From: Mixophyes australis
Lineage: Eukaryota; Chordata; Amphibia; Anura; Limnodynastidae
Length of the DNA stretch: 64,000 bases
Assembly (NCBI GenBank): GCA_036250195.1
Contig: JAVHZZ010000003.1
Coordinates: 339,517,375-339,581,374, forward strand
Direction of reading: 5' to 3'
Shown: piece after piece, positions 34,470 to 46,715 of the stretch
Layout: every line of letters begins with the position of its first letter
Position numbering within the stretch: position 1 is the first letter of the stretch
Notes under the pieces: model-generated
What the model was told of the DNA's origin: nothing
The model's input: only the letters and a program-made list of their open reading frames with translations
Database searches by the model: none
Translations under genes and position numbers: made by a program

Positions 34470-36172
34470 AGAGCAAAAGTTACATTATGCAACAAATCCA
34501 GGGCTCATATTGCAAAACTTGCAAAACTCTCTCTAGTCAATCACATGTTTTTAACCATGATTTTTGGTGAAATGGGCAGGCCCACCGCATATATCCACAA
34601 TGGGAACATTGATCGCACCTTGGCAAAGACCTACTCAAATAGTCTGAATAAAAACTACTTAGCTGCTCAGACACCTAATAAATTTGGTGGATCATTCTCA
34701 AAATCTGCTGTTCTACATTTACCATTCTATATTAGTGTAATATTTGTAGGGATATATGTTCAATAATCATCAGAAAAAGTTTGAGGAAATGTTTCTAGCC
34801 ATTTCTCTCTATTGGACATTGGAATATTTTGGTTAGTAACCATAAATCTGTATTTAGAGATAAGCATTATGCTGCTAAAACACGAACTATCAGACGGTGT
34901 TAATTGGGTATTTAACATTGACCCAAGGTAACATTGTAGCATCACATATAGGGAAATATTAAAATGAACATGTGGCTTTTTTTGGTGCTGTTTAAATGAT
35001 CTGCAACATAATAATCTTTTAATAATGGCACTGCAAGGCCACTTTGTATTCTAGGGCTACATAACATGACTTTATTCAATGTTGGTCTACAGTGCAAATA
35101 TGAATCTGAAAGAAAATATCACGCAGACCTTTTCATTGGAACAGAAGTAATTTGATTGGGAATGTCCTGAACAAGTAGGATATTTTAGTGGAGTCATATT
35201 AACTAATTGTTTTCTGCCCATCAAAGAAAGACCAATATGATGAATTTTACTTGGCAGAGAGGAGAGTGGACACAAATGCAAACAAACACATAACTCAGTA
35301 CTAACTATATGGTTTATTTATATCAATAAACAACACCCACATCTATATATTTTCGCAAATTACTTTTTAATCTTTCTATGGTATGACAGATATAAACATG
35401 GAAACTTATTATTTTTTTGTTTCAATCTGTCTCTAATTTTCTTATTTGTTTAATTCTCTGTGGTTTGGTTAATATTTACACTGCTGGCATAAACTGTACG
35501 TGTGCTGAATGTGCGTTGTATACATAACGTCCTTCGTTTTATTTATATATTATAAAGCTTCAGATATTGCCATATTCAACCAATGCCTATATGTGTCTGT
35601 AAGAATGACTATAAAAATAATGTTTTATTACATTCCTGCATGGAGAACAAATATAGGACGACTGCATGCAGTCAACCCCAGCAGTCAAGATTGTCTTACA
35701 TTAAATAACTCCCTGTCCCTTATGTTTGCTGCTCTTGTTTGATATCCCTATTTTTCAGACACTTCAAACCTCCTGCAGGCAGTTAGTCTTGATAACCGCT
35801 TCACAGGGTGTCGTCAGCACACTCGGTTGAATGTACAGAACGAATAACAAGTAACACAGAAAGCACACGTAGTGCAACTCTTTATTGATAACAAACAAGA
35901 ATAATAAAAAATTGTATGAATCTAAAGAAATATACAGGCTCACAACTCAAATTTAATATTGATGTGCCTGTTTTTGAGCTCTTGAGCCCAATTACAAAGG
36001 TACGTGCATGGCTTAGCATCTCAGGATAAAAGTGACTGTAAGGTTCAGAATTGTATTTCTAATAAGACGAACTGGACTGAGCAGCATGTTCCTTGTTGAA
36101 TGGCGTGCTCCTGGAAATGAATACTTGCCTATTAGCAAGATCATAGTGGTGGATTGGTCCTGGATAAGAGAC
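34470..36172. other. Unassigned AT-rich sequence
   Basis: No recognised repeat or coding similarity over 1.7 kb. Confidence 0.5.
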
Positions 36173-36175
36173 TTA

Positions 36176-36350
36176 GGGCTAGATTTACTAAGCTGCGGGT
36201 TTGAAAAAGTGGGGATGTTGCCTATAGCAACCAATCAGATTCTAGTTTTCATTTATTTAGTACCTTCTACAAAATGACAGCTAGAATCTTATTGGTTGCT
36301 ATAGGCAACATCCCCACTTTTTCAAACCCGCAGCTTAGTAAATCTAGCCC
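36176..36350. mobile_element. Short foldback MITE, TAGATTTACTAAG subfamily
   Basis: A near-perfect palindrome with ends GGGCTAGATTTACTAAGC and complement, flanked by TTA at 36173-36175 and 36351-36353. Its arms share GTTGCCTATAGCAACC with the GGGGTAAATG family, but the terminal 15 bp differ. That suggests terminal exchange or lineage divergence. Confidence 0.87.
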
Positions 36351-36384
36351 TTAGAGTATTAGAGCAGAAACTGCAACATTATAG

Positions 36385-36740
36385 ATTGTACGCTCCTCTG
36401 AGCAGGGCCATCTCTCCTCCTGTTTCCACCACTTCTAACTCTGCTCTCCAGCTACATAGCCCTCCTCCTCGAGGGTCCCTCCTCCACCCCACGTCCACTC
36501 TCTCTCCCTCCTCCCCCCTGGGGGTCTCCCTGTCTTCCGCGCCCTCCTTCTTGGGCCCCGTCGTTTGCGGATCCTCCCTCCCCCTTTCCCGCCCTCTCTA
36601 ACTGTGCATTGAGCTTACTGAGTTGCTGTGTTTACTGTACTGTGCTGTCTCCCATTGTATTGTAATTTTGTTTGTCTCTGTATGGCGCTGCGGACGCCTT
36701 GTGGTGCCTTATAAATAAATATTAATAATAATAATAATAA
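36385..36740 (+). mobile_element. L2-type LINE/SINE 3' tail
   Basis: A GATTGTACGCTCC...AGCAGGGCC start, a CT-rich middle and an ATGGCGCTGCGGACGCCTTG to CTTATAAATAAATATT end followed by (AAT)n. The ending parallels the V-SINE tail GCGCTGCGGA...GCGCTATATAAATAAA. A shared tail is how an L2-type LINE would mobilise the SINE. Confidence 0.55.
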
Positions 36741-36874
36741 TTATGATTTTAAACTATATTCTGACTCTGTAGACAATGTTTGGATAATAAGGAATGACCT
36801 GAATCTTTAACAGAAGCTTTGGATTCACTCAGTGGCCATAGACTCACAATGGACATGTGTTTAAAGACCACATA

Positions 36875-38066
36875 CACCGATCAGCACAACATTAACACCA
36901 CCTGCCAAATATTGAGTAAGTTCCAGTCATGCCACCAAAACAGCTCTGACCCATCGAGGCATGGACTCCACAAGACCTCTGAAGGCGTTCTGTGGTATCT
37001 GGCACCAAGACGCTAGCAGCAGTTGTGATGTAGGGCTCTCCATGGCTCTGACTTGTTTTTACAGCTCATCTCCCAGATGTTCGAGATGTGGGGAATTTGG
37101 AGGCCAAGTCAACACCTTGAGCTCTTTGTCATGTTCCTCAAACCATTTCTGAAAATGTTTTGCAGTGTGACAGGACGCATTATCCTGCTGAAAGAGGCCA
37201 CTGCCATCAGGGAATACCGTTGCCATGAAGGGTTATAATTGGTCTGCTACAATGTTTGGGTAGGTGGTGCGTGTCAATGTAACATCCACATGAATGCCAG
37301 GACCCAAGGTTTCTCAGCAGAATATTGCCCAGAGCATCACACTGCCTCCACCTGTATGCCTTCTTCCTATAGTGCATCTTGATGCCATTTCTTTCCCAGA
37401 TTAACAAGGCACATGCACCCGACTGTCCACATGATGTAAAAATAAATGTGACTCATCAGACCAGGCCACCTTCTTCCATTGCTCCATGGTCCAGTTCTTG
37501 CACTCACGTGCCCATTGTAGACGCTATCAGCGTTGGACAGGGGTCAGCATGGGCATCCTGAAGGGTCTGTGGATACTCAGCCCCATACACATCAAGCTGT
37601 GATGCAATGTGTGTTCTGACACCTTTCTATAATTGCCAGCATTAACTTTTTCAGCATTTATGCTACAGTAGCTCTTCTGTGGGATTGCACCAGATGGCTA
37701 GCTTTTTCTTCCCAATGGATATCAAAGCGCCTTGTGCACCCATGACCCTGTAGCCGGTTCACCATTTGTCCTTTCTTGGACCACTTTTGGTAGGTACTAA
37801 CCACTGCATACCTGGAACACCCCACAAGACCTGCCGTGTTAAAGATGCTCTGACCCAGTCGTCTAGGTATCACAATTTGGCCCTTGTCAAAGTCACTCAG
37901 ATCCTTACACTTGCCCATTTTTCTTCTTCCAACACATCAACTTGAAGAACTGACTTTATACTTCCTGCATAATATATGACCACCCCTTGACAAGTGCCAT
38001 TGCAATAAGATAATCAATGTCATTCCCTTCACTTGTCAGTGGCTTTAATGTTGCAACTGATCTGGA
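36875..38066 (-). mobile_element. Nearly full-length Tc1-like transposon
   Basis: A TA dinucleotide flanks both sides. The left end reads CACCGATCAGCACAACATTA and the right end reads TCCAGATCAGTTGCAACATT on the minus strand, giving imperfect terminal inverted repeats. At 1192 bp it has the length of an autonomous element, with the transposase gene on the minus strand. The wide spread of substitutions and frameshifts indicates an old copy. Confidence 0.88.
36930..37918 (-). pseudogene. Tc1-like transposase, broken
   Basis: The start codon at 37918 opens MGKCKDLSDFDKGQIV and continues for 86 codons through the helix-turn-helix region. It includes LGQSIFNTAGLVGCSR and a QMVNRLQGHGCTRRF stretch corresponding to the GRPR-type linker. 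Downstream the homology continues in other frames to 36930. The catalytic portion, with blocks equivalent to the QCDNAPCH and SPDLNPIE regions, is split by stops and indels. The protein would bind the terminal repeats and catalyse TA-targeted transposition in the nucleus; this copy cannot be made intact. Confidence 0.82.
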
Positions 38067-38925
38067 TATATATCCTCACACACTGCTGATTCTCCTCATT
38101 TCAGGATTGAAAAACATGGAGAACATAATTGTTTCACCAATTAAAAATAGTTTTAACATTAAAACAACAATAATTACTGTGACTGATCAGTGAATTTCCT
38201 AACTGGAGCTGCACATACATCCATTTCAAAGGTTTTCTGGAGTTCAGATAGCTGCACAATCTCCAGAAAGGGATGGGGTGCCTGGGGTGTATTTGGTATG
38301 TGTTCAATTTAAAATGTGCAGTCTGTCATATCTATCACCCCCTACAGGAAAATATAAAAGTATTAGGAAGGAAACGTAAAAATGCAGTTACTCTTTCATG
38401 TGTGAAATATTGTATCTAATATAGTGGAGCCACTGGAAAAGGAAAACTTAGCAGGAGAGAAGGGGAGGAGGAGCAGGTTCATGTAGGGAACTTATCTACA
38501 ATAAAAAGAAACAGCTTTTAATTAAACTGGGAGGTATAGAAATAGGTAGTATTATAATTATATACTGTCATGAGCAGCGACATCAGCGCTATGCCTTCTT
38601 TCTGTGCATACTACATATTTCCCACGGGGGCAAGATCCTACTCACAGGTCACCCGCTGATATATTGTTGGATTCCACAAAAACTAACATTATGTGCCTGT
38701 GATAACTTTATACAATAATATAATGTTAATAAGATTATCTCTATCATCTCTTGCAATTTTACCACCACAGCCAGAGGAGCCACCAACATTCATGTGGGCT
38801 AATAAGAGTTCAAAGTTCACTGAAGGGCTCTGAACAATAAGATGGGCTTCTACTGTTACGGCTAATAAAAAGGGCGCACAACAGTCCCAGCATAACACTG
38901 AAAATACTACTAATAAAAATAACTC
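38067..38925. other. Unassigned AT-rich sequence
   Basis: No recognised repeat or coding similarity. Confidence 0.5.
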
Positions 38926-38928
38926 CAA

Positions 38929-39087
38929 GGGGTAAATTTATCAAACTGCGGGTTTGAAAAAGTGGAGATGTTGCCTATAGCAACCAATCAGATTCTAGCT
39001 GTCATTTTGGAGATTTTACAAAATAAATGATAACTAGAATCTGATTGGATGCTATAGGCAACACCCGCAGCTTGATAAATTTACCCC
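38929..39087. mobile_element. Short foldback MITE, GGGGTAAATTTATC family, copy 3
   Basis: Palindromic arms with GGGGTAAATTTATCAAAC at the left end, flanked by CAA and CAG (a CWG duplication with one change). The right arm lacks the 'ccccactttttcaaa' block, leaving 159 bp. Confidence 0.82.
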
Positions 39088-40440
39088 CAGGCTGTGATCC
39101 CACGGCTACATGTACCTGTACGGATTACTTATTGATTTATTTTTTCATATTTGTATTATATTACGTGGGGTACCCTAGCCAGGTCAGTGGTACTCTCGGT
39201 AATCCCAAGGCTGATATCTGACTTTTTATTACTTGATTGGCTACACTCCTTTTTATTGTTCTGTTTGCTGATGATCTACATGACACTGATGATGCCCATG
39301 CGTGGGTTTAGTTTAGTATTGTTGTTTGAATTCTCTCGATAATTTTTTTTTTTTACTTATTTATAAAACTGTGGATAACAGACCTCAGGACAATTGACAG
39401 AAATGACCCTTGTGCTTACAACTAACTGATGTACAAGGGCTTAATTTGTAGGTTTACACTTATTATTAACCTTTGTGTATATAGCGTCTACATATTGTGC
39501 TGCTGGGCATTACAGAGAATATTTAATCCTCAAAATCAGTAGGTCAGTGGTAGGGGAGATAGTAGAAGCAGTGAATCCAATCCCACCAAATAAAACAAGA
39601 AGATAATTATTAGTGTTGCAGCAGCATGGTGTGACTCTCCCTTATTCTCAATAAACAGGCTCAGATATTCATTTCTGTTTTTACTACTTCGTTGTTTTAT
39701 ACAATATGATGTTTTAAAAAAATAAAATAAATAGTTTTTAGAGATAAAATATAATAGCGTGGGTATTTAGTGTATTGGTGCCCAGGGTTAGTGGAAATGT
39801 GATTATATTATAAATATTATTATTATTATTATTATTATTATTGTAAAGTAAATCATGTAAATACAATTTTGCTTCTTTTAGGAATGTGAGCACACTTGCA
39901 CTTGATGGCCATCAACAGTATAACATTTCAATAATACATTTAAAAAAACACTAGTCACTGAAATTTTCCGATAAGAATCACGAAAGTCAAAATATTGCCC
40001 AGTGTTGCCCAGTGTTGGCTCTGTTTAAAAGTAAAGTATTAGTTTACAAGGACAATATCCTGATGAGATTTGATGCAGTTTAAAGCAGAACCTGCAGTTA
40101 TTTGAGTTTCTGTGTCATTAGCGGCCCTGTGCTTGTGTATGACTCCAGCAAATCAATAGAGCATTTCTACAAAGCAATCTGCCAAGCTGTCAGTCACACT
40201 CTGTCTGCTGTGTTGGAAAAGCAGTTATTTATATGTATATTATTCAGCCCAATAACACACAGTACTTGCTATATGTCCTGACTTTATTTTTAATATTATG
40301 AATTTATGAAAATGGTACCACAAAAGTCAGTACTGTAAACATAATTTTGCCATTTGTTCTCTTTGTATCACTACAGAGGGCATTTGTATACAAATTTGCA
40401 GCAATTGTTGATGCTTAAATAATTTATGATAGAAAAGGGC
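39088..40440. other. Unassigned AT-rich sequence with (ATT)n
   Basis: Nothing recognised except an (ATT)n tract of about 30 bp at 39813-39842. Confidence 0.5.
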
Positions 40441-40454
40441 CTATTCACCATAAG

Positions 40455-40620
40455 AGATGTAGTCATTCTGGCGACGGTGACTATGGCGACACCTATAATA
40501 TCGACATCAAAATTATGACAGTGTAAATGTCGACATATTCATTATGTCAATATGTTTAAAATGTAAAATGGTGATATTTTGACTGTAGACAGTCACAATG
40601 TCGACATTCAAAGGGCAATA
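40455..40620. repeat. TCGACAT-rich repeat
   Basis: ATGTCGACAT-like palindromic words (ATATCGACATC, AATGTCGACATA, AATGTCGACATT) recur within 170 bp, alongside GGCGAC motifs. This looks like part of a transposon-derived repeat with inverted symmetry, but I cannot name it. Confidence 0.4.
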
Positions 40621-40737
40621 CCAACAGCAGCCGTGGACCCAACACAAAATAGTTAATATTAACAAAAAACAAAGCACAAACATTTAGCCCAAGACCCCCC
40701 CCCCACGAACACATTAACTCTAGTGTTGCTGTACTTA

Positions 40738-40907
40738 GTGCACTACAGGTCCCAGCAAGCCCAGGCCGCCATTAACAGTTTGGGCACGCTGGTGTTTGTA
40801 GTACTACAAGCACCAGCATACCCATGGCTGATGGCATGCTGACACTTGGGCAACATCAAGTGTAAGCATGACCTTGGACCTATGACCCGCTGGGACCTGT
40901 AGTGCAC
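40738..40907. repeat. Nested inverted repeat
   Basis: GTGCACTACAGGTCCCAGC at the left is exactly complementary to GCTGGGACCTGTAGTGCAC at the right. Inside lies a second near-perfect 30-bp palindrome around 40787-40816 (GCTGGTGTTTGTAGT / ACTACAAGCACCAGC). It is probably the hairpin core of a MITE. Confidence 0.75.
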
Positions 40908-42226
40908 CAAGATAAAATCTGAATAAAAGAGACCCCCTTGAAAAAATTATTTTACTGTAAATGAATAAAAGCCCCAGTAATGCTCACCAACTACTGGGTT
41001 CTTCATCTGTAATAACTCAAATGCTCCGTGGTTGTGCCAAATAATACCTAATAATATTAATCCAATGGTTCGTGGTTGTCCAAAAAAAGAATACCTAGCA
41101 AAATTAATTCCAGCTTGGAAAATAAATCTTCTGTTCTTTAAGCTTGATAAACCAAAATAATCCACTGCAAAATAGCAAAAACTTTAATAGTCGATGCACA
41201 CTAGCTCATAACTGCAGGAGCTCCTGTTGCATAATAAAACAATTACTGCCGGTAGGTATATTTCTAACCTAGAACTTTACCTCTGACAGCTTGGTAATGT
41301 CCTAGGTTACAAATAGAACGAGCAGCTGTAAATATGTCGCCACTTATCGTAACAATAGAAAACCACCTATCGCCACAAATTACTAAGAAGATGTAAACAG
41401 GACATCTGAGTTACGCTCAGCTTCCCAGTAATACTTGCTAGTAGTGGTAGGAATACTCTTACTGCCAGGTTTGGCACTTCCATTAGGCAACTTCAATCAG
41501 ATACCTAGGGTGCCGAGCTTTGGACGGGTACACATATTAATTGTGTCCCTGAATGAGCCGTGGTTTGCCTATTTAATGCTGGCAGCAGCAGAGCATAATC
41601 AGGCAAGCAACCAATGCCACTAGCTGCCCACCATATATCTTGTAAATTACCCAAACTGGGTCCGGTCATTGTTTTTTCTGTAAATTACTGGCAGTGAGTA
41701 ATTTGGTGACTCAGTACACGGCAGCGAGGTGCCTTCCCCTGCACTCCCACCCAGCTAATCACTGCCGCCAGAGCTGAGGAAGCAGCAATGGTGTCTATGT
41801 AGCCCAAAACAGCAGCAGATGATGAGGCAACAGTATATTTAATGACAGACAGTATACATTAATATAGACAGGTAAGATAGTGGTTTTAATAAATAACCAA
41901 TATCCCGCCATATACTAAAGGTTATTTTTTGTGAATTTATTTGGAGTATAATGTCCTTATAGTACATTTCTGAATGAATAAAAGGAATTTTTCTGCAAAT
42001 TAAATGTCTTACATAAGTGGAGTGTCTCATTAGAAGGATAAGCCTTTATGATAATGGTGACTTGTTACTTGTTTGTTTTTTTTGCACAATTTTGTACTGA
42101 AAAGGTATCAGTGAACTTTAGTGCCTTCTTATAAACATATTGTAAAACTTCCTTGTGACTTATGCTTAGAGAGCACCCCTTCCCAATATCATAAATAATT
42201 TATTGGTAAATGAAATAAATTAATAC
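40908..42226. other. Unassigned sequence
   Basis: No recognised element or coding similarity. Confidence 0.45.
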
Positions 42227-42234
42227 TTTTGGGG

Positions 42235-42402
42235 GCAGTGGTGGAAGTGGGGGTGTATACGGTAGTATGCCATACTGCCACTTCTCCTACTGCCTTCATT
42301 GTAAAACTATCAAATTTCATTCGCTTACATTCCCATTAAATTTTTGTTACCGCCACTTCTACATTTCCATACTGCCATTCTAAATTCCCACTTCGACCAC
42401 TG
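42235..42402. mobile_element. Small hAT MITE
   Basis: Inverted ends CAGTGGTGGAAGTGGG and, reverse-complemented, CAGTGGTCGAAGTGGG, with flanks TTTTGGGG and GTTTGGGG. That is an 8-bp duplication with one difference, as expected for hAT. Confidence 0.72.
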
Positions 42403-42717
42403 GTTTGGGGAGGTCAGATGACTCTTATCAGGTGCCAATAAATATATCTAGTACTTTGGGTATTGTTATAATCATTGTTGTTGTAAAATAAATACGTTTA
42501 AAAATAAATATAATAATATTTCCATAACTCAAGTGTGTGTGTGTGGGGCTGGGTAAAGGGTATTGAGAGGACAGGCCTTTGCCTAGAGCACCCAGAAAGA
42601 ACCCTGCTTGCATACTGCACCAGCAACCACTCTACAGTGTCACTGCACAAGCATGACCTGGCTTTGCTTGGGCTTCCAGTTCAACTAGTAAAAATAAACA
42701 ACTATATACATACATAT

Positions 42718-42811
42718 TTATTATTATTATTATTATTATAATTACCATTTATTTATATAGCGCCACTAATTCTGCAGCGCTGTACAGAGAACTCACTCAC
42801 ATCAGTCCCTG
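42718..42811 (-). mobile_element. V-SINE tail fragment, 5'-truncated
   Basis: The minus strand carries only the SINE 3' tail: TCAGGGACTGATGTGAGTGA, GCGCTGCAGAATTAGTGGCG, CTATATAAATAAATGG, then an (ATA)n tail. Truncation at the 5' end is typical of target-primed reverse transcription. Confidence 0.82.
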
Positions 42812-43053
42812 AATGAGATGTTGTTTGCCCATTTAATGCTGGTGCCAATGATAATTGTATTGTCATGCCAGGGCGTAAGACCAAAAAAAGCACCTCTTGT
42901 GTTTGGAAATATTTTTGTCCCGTTGATCATCGAGGCACCTCCTCCCTATTACGTCATTTGCAGTGAGTTCATTCAAGTACCAAAAATAGTGGACAGCAGC
43001 AAGCAGCTCAGCATCAGCTAGCAGTCGAATGGATAGACACCTCATGCAATCTT

Positions 43054-43407
43054 GGGCAGCACGGTGGCAAAGTGGTTAGCCCTTCTGCCTCACAGCGCTG
43101 GGGTCATGAGTTCAAATCCCCACCATGGCCTTATCTGTGTGGAGTTTGTATGTTCTCCCTGTGCTTGCGTGGGTTTCCTCCGGGTGCTCCGGTTTCCTCC
43201 CACACTCCAAAAAACATACCAGTAGGTTAATTGGCTGCTGTCAAAAATTGACCCTAGTCTCTCCCTCTCTCTCTGTCTTTCTGTGTGTGTGTGTATGTTA
43301 GGCAATTTAGACTGTAAGCTCCACTGGGGCATGGACTGATGTGAGTGAGTTCTCTGTACAGCGCTGCGGAATCAGTGGCGCTATATAAATAATGGTGATG
43401 ATGATGA
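43054..43407 (+). mobile_element. V-SINE, full length
   Basis: Complete head (GGGCAGCACGGTGGC), A box GGCAAAGTGGTTAGCCC, B box GGTCATGAGTTCAAATCCC, V-core, CT/TG tract and tail ending in a GGTGATGATGATGA repeat. This is one of the better preserved copies and usable as the local reference. Confidence 0.92.
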
Positions 43408-43465
43408 ACACCTTCATCACCAACCTCCTTATTATTAGTACATAGTCCAATATTCAATTTTCAAA

Positions 43466-44335
43466 TGCAGACTGGCTCCTCCAATGCAATCCATGTTTCC
43501 CCAGACTCATCCTGGAGCACTATGGCTGCTGCTGCTGGGGGTGAAATTTCTATACAGAAGGGGCCCAAGAAGAGTAAGCACAGTTTTAAACAACAATTGT
43601 CTGTGAAGCAAGCGAGTGCAAGAGGAACCAAGTATGACAGCCAGTATCCTGTTGCACTGCAGCTCACTAAAGCTAAGGTGAAATCGGATGTGCGTCCAAC
43701 TTTTGCCATCAAGGCGTCAAGTTTTAGCAGATTAGTTGAGGTCATGTGTCCATGATACCAAATACCATCTTGATTCCATTTCTCCCATATAGCAATTCTT
43801 CAGCTGTACCGGGGGGTTAAACAAAAAGTCATTCAGTCCCTAGAAAATGCCATTGTACTGACTATACACTTAACTCCGGACATGTGGACAAGCGGTACTG
43901 GTCAAATGAAGACTACATAACCAGCCCACTGGGTAGGTGTATTGCCATCAGGAGCAGCGGTGGTAGTTTCAAATCATTATCCTCCTCATCCTTCCAGCAT
44001 TGTAGTGTTAGCACACAATACCAGGTCATACACAGGCATACTATGCTCTGTATGTCTGGCTTCACTAAGAAACATACTGGTGTCAATCTGGGAAAAACTT
44101 AGGAATCTTTTAGCAAAATGGCTCACCCCAGTAAGACTCTCCTCAGGATTCCTCATTGCCGATAACGGAGCGAACATTGTGCGTGCATTATGACTGGGTG
44201 AATTGCAACACGTACCAAGTTTTGCACACACAATAAAGTTGGTGATTCTGAATTTCTTAAAAATGAGAGGTCAGTTCAGGAGATGCTGTCTGTTGCCTGT
44301 AAAAAATGTCTGAGCATTTCAAGCATTGAGTAACA
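43466..44335 (+). pseudogene. hAT transposase pseudogene (ZBED4-like type)
   Basis: The plus strand reads through an N-terminal segment of 96 codons ending in RPTFAIKASSFSRLV. A second block with LTPDMWTSGTGQ follows; its D-x-W-T/S motif carries the first catalytic aspartate of hAT enzymes. Then come an AHWVGV stretch, a long leucine-rich region, FLIADNGANIVRAL with the second aspartate, and FAHTIKLVILNFLKNERSVQ. These features match hAT transposases related to domesticated ZBED proteins. At least three frame changes or stops interrupt it, and neither the BED finger nor the C-terminal dimerisation domain is visible. It is unrelated in type to the minus-strand hAT relic at 46.8-47.9 kb. Confidence 0.8.
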
Positions 44336-44577
44336 CTTTTTCTGGTATATAAGGAGTATTAGTCTTTGCAACTATTGTACTGATAAAGGAGCATCAATTC
44401 TAAGAGCAATAAGTTATTTACAGAAGCTGCTTCATTTCATCCATTTGTTAAAGGAACGTTTGTCTGTTTCCACATAACTTTAATATCAAGTAAAAGACTG
44501 AGATATTGTGAAGAACTATTATTGAACCTGTGAGAGGATACAGCTCAGTGACTTCCTTTTTGCTAAGAGAGCATCGT

Positions 44578-45034
44578 ACACTTGCGAACGGGACTATTTT
44601 AAGATGTTGCATATAGCAACCAATCAGATTCTGGGGCCTGATTCATTAAGGATCTTAAATGAAGAGGTATCTTTTTTCAGTCTCCTGGACACAACCATGT
44701 TACAATGCAAGGGGTGCAAGGGGTGCAAACTAGTGTTCTGTTTTGCACATAAGTTAAATACTGACTGTTTTTTCATGTAGCACACAAATATCAACTTTAA
44801 ATTTTAGTGTACAAATAAGCTATCAAGTATTTGTGTGCTACATGAAAAAAGAGTCAGTATTTAACTTATGTCCAGGAGACTGAAATAAGAAACCTCTTCA
44901 TTTAAGTATCTGGCCCCTTGTTATCATTTATTTAGTACACTATACAAAATGATAGCTAGAATCTGATCAGTTGCTATAGACAAGATCTCCATTTTTCATA
45001 TCCCCCGGAAACTCAAAGTTTGATACGTTGACCC
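44578..45034. mobile_element. Short foldback MITE interrupted by a second foldback MITE
   Basis: The left part (GTTGCATATAGCAACCAATC) and right part (TTATCATTTATTTAGTACAC ... TTTGATACGTTGACCCC) together make one GGGGTAAATG-family element. The interruption falls just after AATCAGATTCTG, near its centre. Its left terminus is degraded. Confidence 0.8.
44634..44916. mobile_element. Foldback MITE, PIF/Harbinger-like, copy 2 (nested)
   Basis: Ends GGGCCTGATTCATTAAGG and, reverse-complemented, GGGCCAGATACTTAAATG, flanked by CTG and CTT (CWG type with one change). The left arm carries a 10-bp tandem GGGTGCAAGG duplication. The right arm has lost about 50 bp including the CTAGTTTGCACC block. Confidence 0.85.
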
Positions 45035-46379
45035 CTTGGTCTCCCAGGTATGAGGCTGTCACTAGTGCTATTGCTTCTTTGGGTAGTGAGAGGTGGTAAA
45101 GGAACTGAAGTCATTAGAGATGCTGACTCCATTCCCATCCCCATCCTAGCACTGTCTCTGTTGTTGGAGAGGTGAAGAAAGCACCAATTCTCCCTGTCAC
45201 TAATTGTTCAGCATGAATGGGTTGGTGTAGTTCTTAGGCTGGCCTTGCTGACCCAGTCCCCAAGCCTGAGCATGCAGCATGGCACAGGTAGGTAATGATG
45301 CCTGGGCACCACCTCCTACCACAAGGTGGAATGGTGCATGACTCTGAGATTGTCACTTGCCTCATCTGCAGTGCCTGCAGATCAGGTTACCACCTGGGAC
45401 TCGTGTCTACTGGCACATTTACACAGGATGTACCTTGGCATTCTATCGAGTATCAACAAAGTGTTCAACTCAGACACTTCTGCTTTGTTAGAGCATGTTC
45501 AGGGCTTGAGTAACGGAGTCAGCACCTCGCAAGCATTGCATTAGGCATAGGCATTGTCTCAGTGTGGTGAACTTGCCCTGGATGGACCAATGCATTATCA
45601 TGTCTGTGAATCTTGCTCAAATGTTAGCAAGATCTTGATGTGCACCACTTAGTGTTGTACAGATATTTGTATATGGATCATACTCCTCCAGTAGGTGTCA
45701 CAAATGGTCACCTAAATTCCTCTGAGATGCTTTTGTCTGCAACTCCCTTTCCTGAATCTTTTGATTTATCATTTGATTGAGACTCATCCTAGATAACATT
45801 ATATTCTGCACTTATTACAATGCTTTATCCTACCTTCCTTCCTTTCCAGCCTTATCCTGTTTATCGCTGATGACTGTCGGGAGGGAATGAAGGTCTCATG
45901 ATTCTAATATGCTGCTGCATTAAGACAGCAATTTAAAATATGCCATTGCCAAGTTTTGTTTAATTTGGGATGTGATGCTTACCATTATATTATATTGTTG
46001 TGTCGAATATTACACAAACTTTTACGTCCCTTAAAATCATCACTATCTCAGTTTCTGTGTTCATTTAAGAGCATATCTTGTAGTTACAACTGATCTCATC
46101 CTCCCCATCCCTAACAATCAAGATGTTATCGTTATTACTTCACTTTGACTTAACTTCACTAGAAATACAATGACTAATTTTAAGGTTATGTGCTGATTTC
46201 ATGCTACCTATCCCTAACAATCAAGTTGTTTTTACTAGTACTTGGCTCTGACTTATAATTACCATAACCTCAGTGATTTACTTTAAAGCTAGGTGGTTCA
46301 CCATTGTCATCATCACAGCTGGGGAATATAGTATCTTTATCAATATCATCATCATTATATTAAACTGATTTATTGTCAT
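45035..46379. other. Unassigned sequence
   Basis: Slightly more G+C-rich than average near 45.1-45.6 kb, where frames of 72 codons occur on the plus strand. I recognise no domain in them. Confidence 0.45.
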
Positions 46380-46715
46380 GGGCAGCACGGTGGGAAATGG
46401 TTAGCACTTCTGCCTCACAGCGCTGTGGTCGTGAGTTCAATTCCCGACCATGGCCTTATCTGTGTGGAGTTTGCATGTTCTCCCCGTGTTTGCGTGGGTT
46501 TCCTCTGGGTGCTCCGGTATCCTCCCACACTCCAAAAACATACTAGTAGGTTAATTGAATGCTATAAAAGTTGACCCTAGTCTCTCTCTCTCTGTCTGTG
46601 TGTATGTTAGTGAATTTAGACTGTAAGCTCCAATGGGGCAGGGACTGATGTGAATGAGTTCTCTGTACAGCGCTGCGGAATCACTGGCGCTATATAAATA
46701 AATGATGATGATGAT
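46380..46715 (+). mobile_element. V-SINE, full length
   Basis: Head GGCAGCACGGTGGGAAATGG, B box GGTCGTGAGTTCAATTCCC, core, CTCTCTGTCTGTG tract and tail GCGCTATATAAATAAA with GATGAT repeats. Confidence 0.92.

Noticed and set aside
45295..45544. Two overlapping 72-codon frames as a gene
   Set aside because: Overlapping frames of equal length with no domain in a locally G+C-richer patch; no supporting signal.
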